Of a DNA stretch of 15,601 bases, positions 13,907 through 15,601 are shown in pieces (position 1 is the first letter of the stretch; each line of letters opens with the position of its first letter). Location of the stretch: positions 1 to 15,601 of the forward strand of contig CALBGD010000391.1 of NCBI GenBank assembly GCA_937893735.1. The letters run 5' to 3'. The notes under the pieces are model-generated. The model worked only from the letters and a program-made list of their open reading frames with translations, was not told the origin of the DNA and did not search any database. The stretch is from an uncultured Clostridia bacterium (GTDB lineage Bacteria; Bacillota; Clostridia; Oscillospirales; Ruminococcaceae). The translations under genes were made by a program, and so were the position numbers.

Positions 13907-15601
13907 ATGAGTAAGAAGAAATTTTCTAATAACCAAAACGTTGCGGCACCGGATAGGACCGCGAATCCCGGTGTTATTGAATCAGCGACGGATGAGGCGC
14001 AGCCTGAACCCGGAAAGGAGTCGGAAAGCGCCCTCCTGGCAGAACTGAGAGCGGAGATCGAAAATCTGCGCAGTGAGTTAAAAAAGGCCGGTGACATTTC
14101 AAAAAGAGAGCTTGGCATTGAAGCCAGGGAACGCGATAACAAAGCCGAAAATGACAGGCTTTCTGCGGAAAAGAGCTGGGTTAGCTCAAAGCAGAAAGAG
14201 TTATCCGATATGATTGGCGAGGTCGCACGGAAAACCAGTGAAATCACCCTGCGCGAGCAGAATGCCGCTGAGGGATTCGCCAAGCAGCAAACCGAAGTGA
14301 TGAATTCATATGCCACGATTATCAGCGAGCTGGAAGAAAAAATTAGGTCAGCGCGCAGCCGTTTTGCCGAAGCAGAGGCAGCTGCAATCTCTAAAGAAAA
14401 TGCCGTTGACACTGAAGTCTATAGAAATGCTGAGAAAATGGCGGAAAAGCTCATTAACGAAGCGCGGGAAAAGGAACGTCAGAGTAATGAAAGGGAAAAC
14501 GATACCCAGGCGAAGCAGAATGAACTTGACCACAAAATAAGCCTGAGAGACGCAGAGCTTGATGAGATTGCAAAGATCCGCCAGTCGTTGAATGCGCATA
14601 TTGAAAACCGAATGCAGGAGCAGTACGCTGATCTTCAGAACCAGATCCGGAACAAGGATTCCGTTATCGAACAGCTTACTGCCGAAAACGAACTTCTCCG
14701 AAATGAGAATTGCGAGTACCAGAGGATCCAACGCAGTGCCTCCGGACGCACTATGGAGCAGCTTGTGGATAGCGAAAACCAGAAGATGGAAAAGATAAAG
14801 AAGCTTGAGGATAAGATATATACTCTTGAGAAGGACTCGAGCGATAATAATTTCAAGGAAAAGGCCCACCGGCTGGAACTTATTGAATCGGATTATGACA
14901 GAGTAAGGCAAGAGAACAGGGAACTTAATGAAAAACTCCTGGATTATGAGGACAAGGAACTTCAGACTAAAATCGTTCTCCGGGAGAAAGAATCTGCGTT
15001 GTACGAGCGGGATGCAGCCCTTGCAGAGGTCCAGGCGCTGGGTGCTACAGTCAACAGGTTACAGCAGACGGTGAACAGTCTGAAGGAAATGTCCGAACGT
15101 CCTGCCGAAAGGGACGCACGGATCCGCGACATAACCGGCGTGGAATTCACCACAAAATGCAGGCAGTTCACAGAGCCTGATGATGAGATCTCGTGGCTGG
15201 ATCATATCGAGTCCAAGCTGAAGGAATCAAATATTATTATAAGCAGGCGGTTGTTGTATGCATTCCACACTTCGCTGAAAGCTGCCGAGTGGTCACCTAT
15301 TACAGTGCTTGCTGGCGTCAGTGGAACTGGTAAGTCGCTTCTGCCGAAGCTGTACGCAAGATTCGGCGGAATGTATTTTCTTTCGCTTGCAGTTCAGCCG
15401 GACTGGGACAGCTCACAGGCGCTGTTGGGTTATTTCAATGCTTTGGATAATAAGTTCAACGCCACAAAGCTCCTTTCTGCGATGGTGCAGTTCCAGAACG
15501 ACGGAAGGGAAAACTCACTGGCAGACAGTATGATGGTGGTGCTTCTGGATGAGATGAACCTTGCGCATGTGGAGCTGTACTTTAGCGAGCTGCTAAGCAA
15601 A
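13907..15601 (+). CDS. McrB-like AAA+ NTPase with long coiled coil, truncated by window end
   Basis: The frame is open for 565 codons to the window edge, starting at ATG 13907 after GGAGG (13898-13902). Residues about 40-430 are an almost unbroken coiled coil, with heptad-like runs such as LLAELRAEIENLRSELKK. The AAA+ core follows: Walker A GVSGTGKS (470-477), the McrB-type segment VQPDWDSSQALLGYFN (about 500-515), and Walker B VVLLDEMNLAHVE with D548, E549, M550, N551. The LDEMNLA and PDW..LLGYF strings are typical of McrB-family motors, which drive a partner McrC nuclease in type IV restriction. The GTPase signature and the sensor motifs lie beyond the edge, as would the nuclease gene. A coiled-coil McrB fused this way is the hallmark of CoCoNuT-type systems (CnuB); no OB-fold or YTH domain is visible in the part seen. 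Confidence 0.92.
   Translation, partial: MSKKKFSNNQNVAAPDRTANPGVIESATDEAQPEPGKESESALLAELRAEIENLRSELKKAGDISKRELGIEARERDNKAENDRLSAEKSWVSSKQKELSDMIGEVARKTSEITLREQNAAEGFAKQQTEVMNSYATIISELEEKIRSARSRFAEAEAAAISKENAVDTEVYRNAEKMAEKLINEAREKERQSNERENDTQAKQNELDHKISLRDAELDEIAKIRQSLNAHIENRMQEQYADLQNQIRNKDSVIEQLTAENELLRNENCEYQRIQRSASGRTMEQLVDSENQKMEKIKKLEDKIYTLEKDSSDNNFKEKAHRLELIESDYDRVRQENRELNEKLLDYEDKELQTKIVLREKESALYERDAALAEVQALGATVNRLQQTVNSLKEMSERPAERDARIRDITGVEFTTKCRQFTEPDDEISWLDHIESKLKESNIIISRRLLYAFHTSLKAAEWSPITVLAGVSGTGKSLLPKLYARFGGMYFLSLAVQPDWDSSQALLGYFNALDNKFNATKLLSAMVQFQNDGRENSLADSMMVVLLDEMNLAHVELYFSELLSK

Noticed and set aside
1..15601. CRISPR array, tRNA or rRNA genes
   Set aside because: No regularly spaced repeats and no tRNA- or rRNA-like sequences were seen; the only tandem repeat is the 39-bp in-frame unit in the kinase gene.

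Overview
The window looks like an accessory (defence-type) island from a low-to-medium G+C Gram-positive bacterium, most likely a clostridial Bacillota. The grounds are strong AAGGAGG-type ribosome binding sites, sigma-A-like promoters with 17-bp spacers, and a Bacillota-style IS1182 transposase remnant at the left edge. The taxonomic assignment is inference from style, not from a marker gene.

Left edge (1-738): non-coding sequence with the decayed 3' end of an IS1182-family transposase (about 247-465), followed by two strong hairpins, one a textbook intrinsic terminator (583-609). A small two-gene unit follows (promoter 739-767; genes 835-1104 and 1170-1427). It encodes an 89-aa tryptophan-containing protein of unknown function and an 85-aa hydrophobic glycine-zipper protein. 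Convergent to it, on the minus strand, is a 633-aa coiled-coil protein of unknown function (1444-3345).

A 304-bp divergent intergenic region (3346-3649) carries two good promoters pointing outward, each with a nearby dyad. To the right is one long, tightly packed plus-strand operon that runs off the window: a VWA protein of the TerY type (3650-4387), a PP2C-type phosphatase (4387-5097), a Ser/Thr kinase with an acidic repeat and zinc ribbon (5099-6598), a paralogous pseudokinase that has lost the catalytic residues (6615-8168), a large UPF1/DNA2-like superfamily 1 helicase (8165-11587), a winged-helix protein with a candidate HEPN RNase motif (11571-13886), and a McrB-like AAA+ NTPase with a very long N-terminal coiled coil (13907 to beyond 15601, truncated).

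VWA + PP2C + kinase is the published TerY-P phospho-signalling triad. Joining it to a UPF1-like helicase, a HEPN candidate and a coiled-coil McrB matches, as far as I recall, the published CoCoNuT (coiled-coil nuclease tandem) branch of type IV restriction systems, which are predicted to act on RNA or the translation machinery. The likely working model is a kinase/phosphatase switch gating a helicase, RNase and McrBC-type effector complex. The McrC-type nuclease should lie just downstream of the window. Less explained parts are the pseudokinase, the acidic DDWG motif shared by the VWA and kinase proteins, the divergent coiled-coil gene, and the small glycine-zipper operon.
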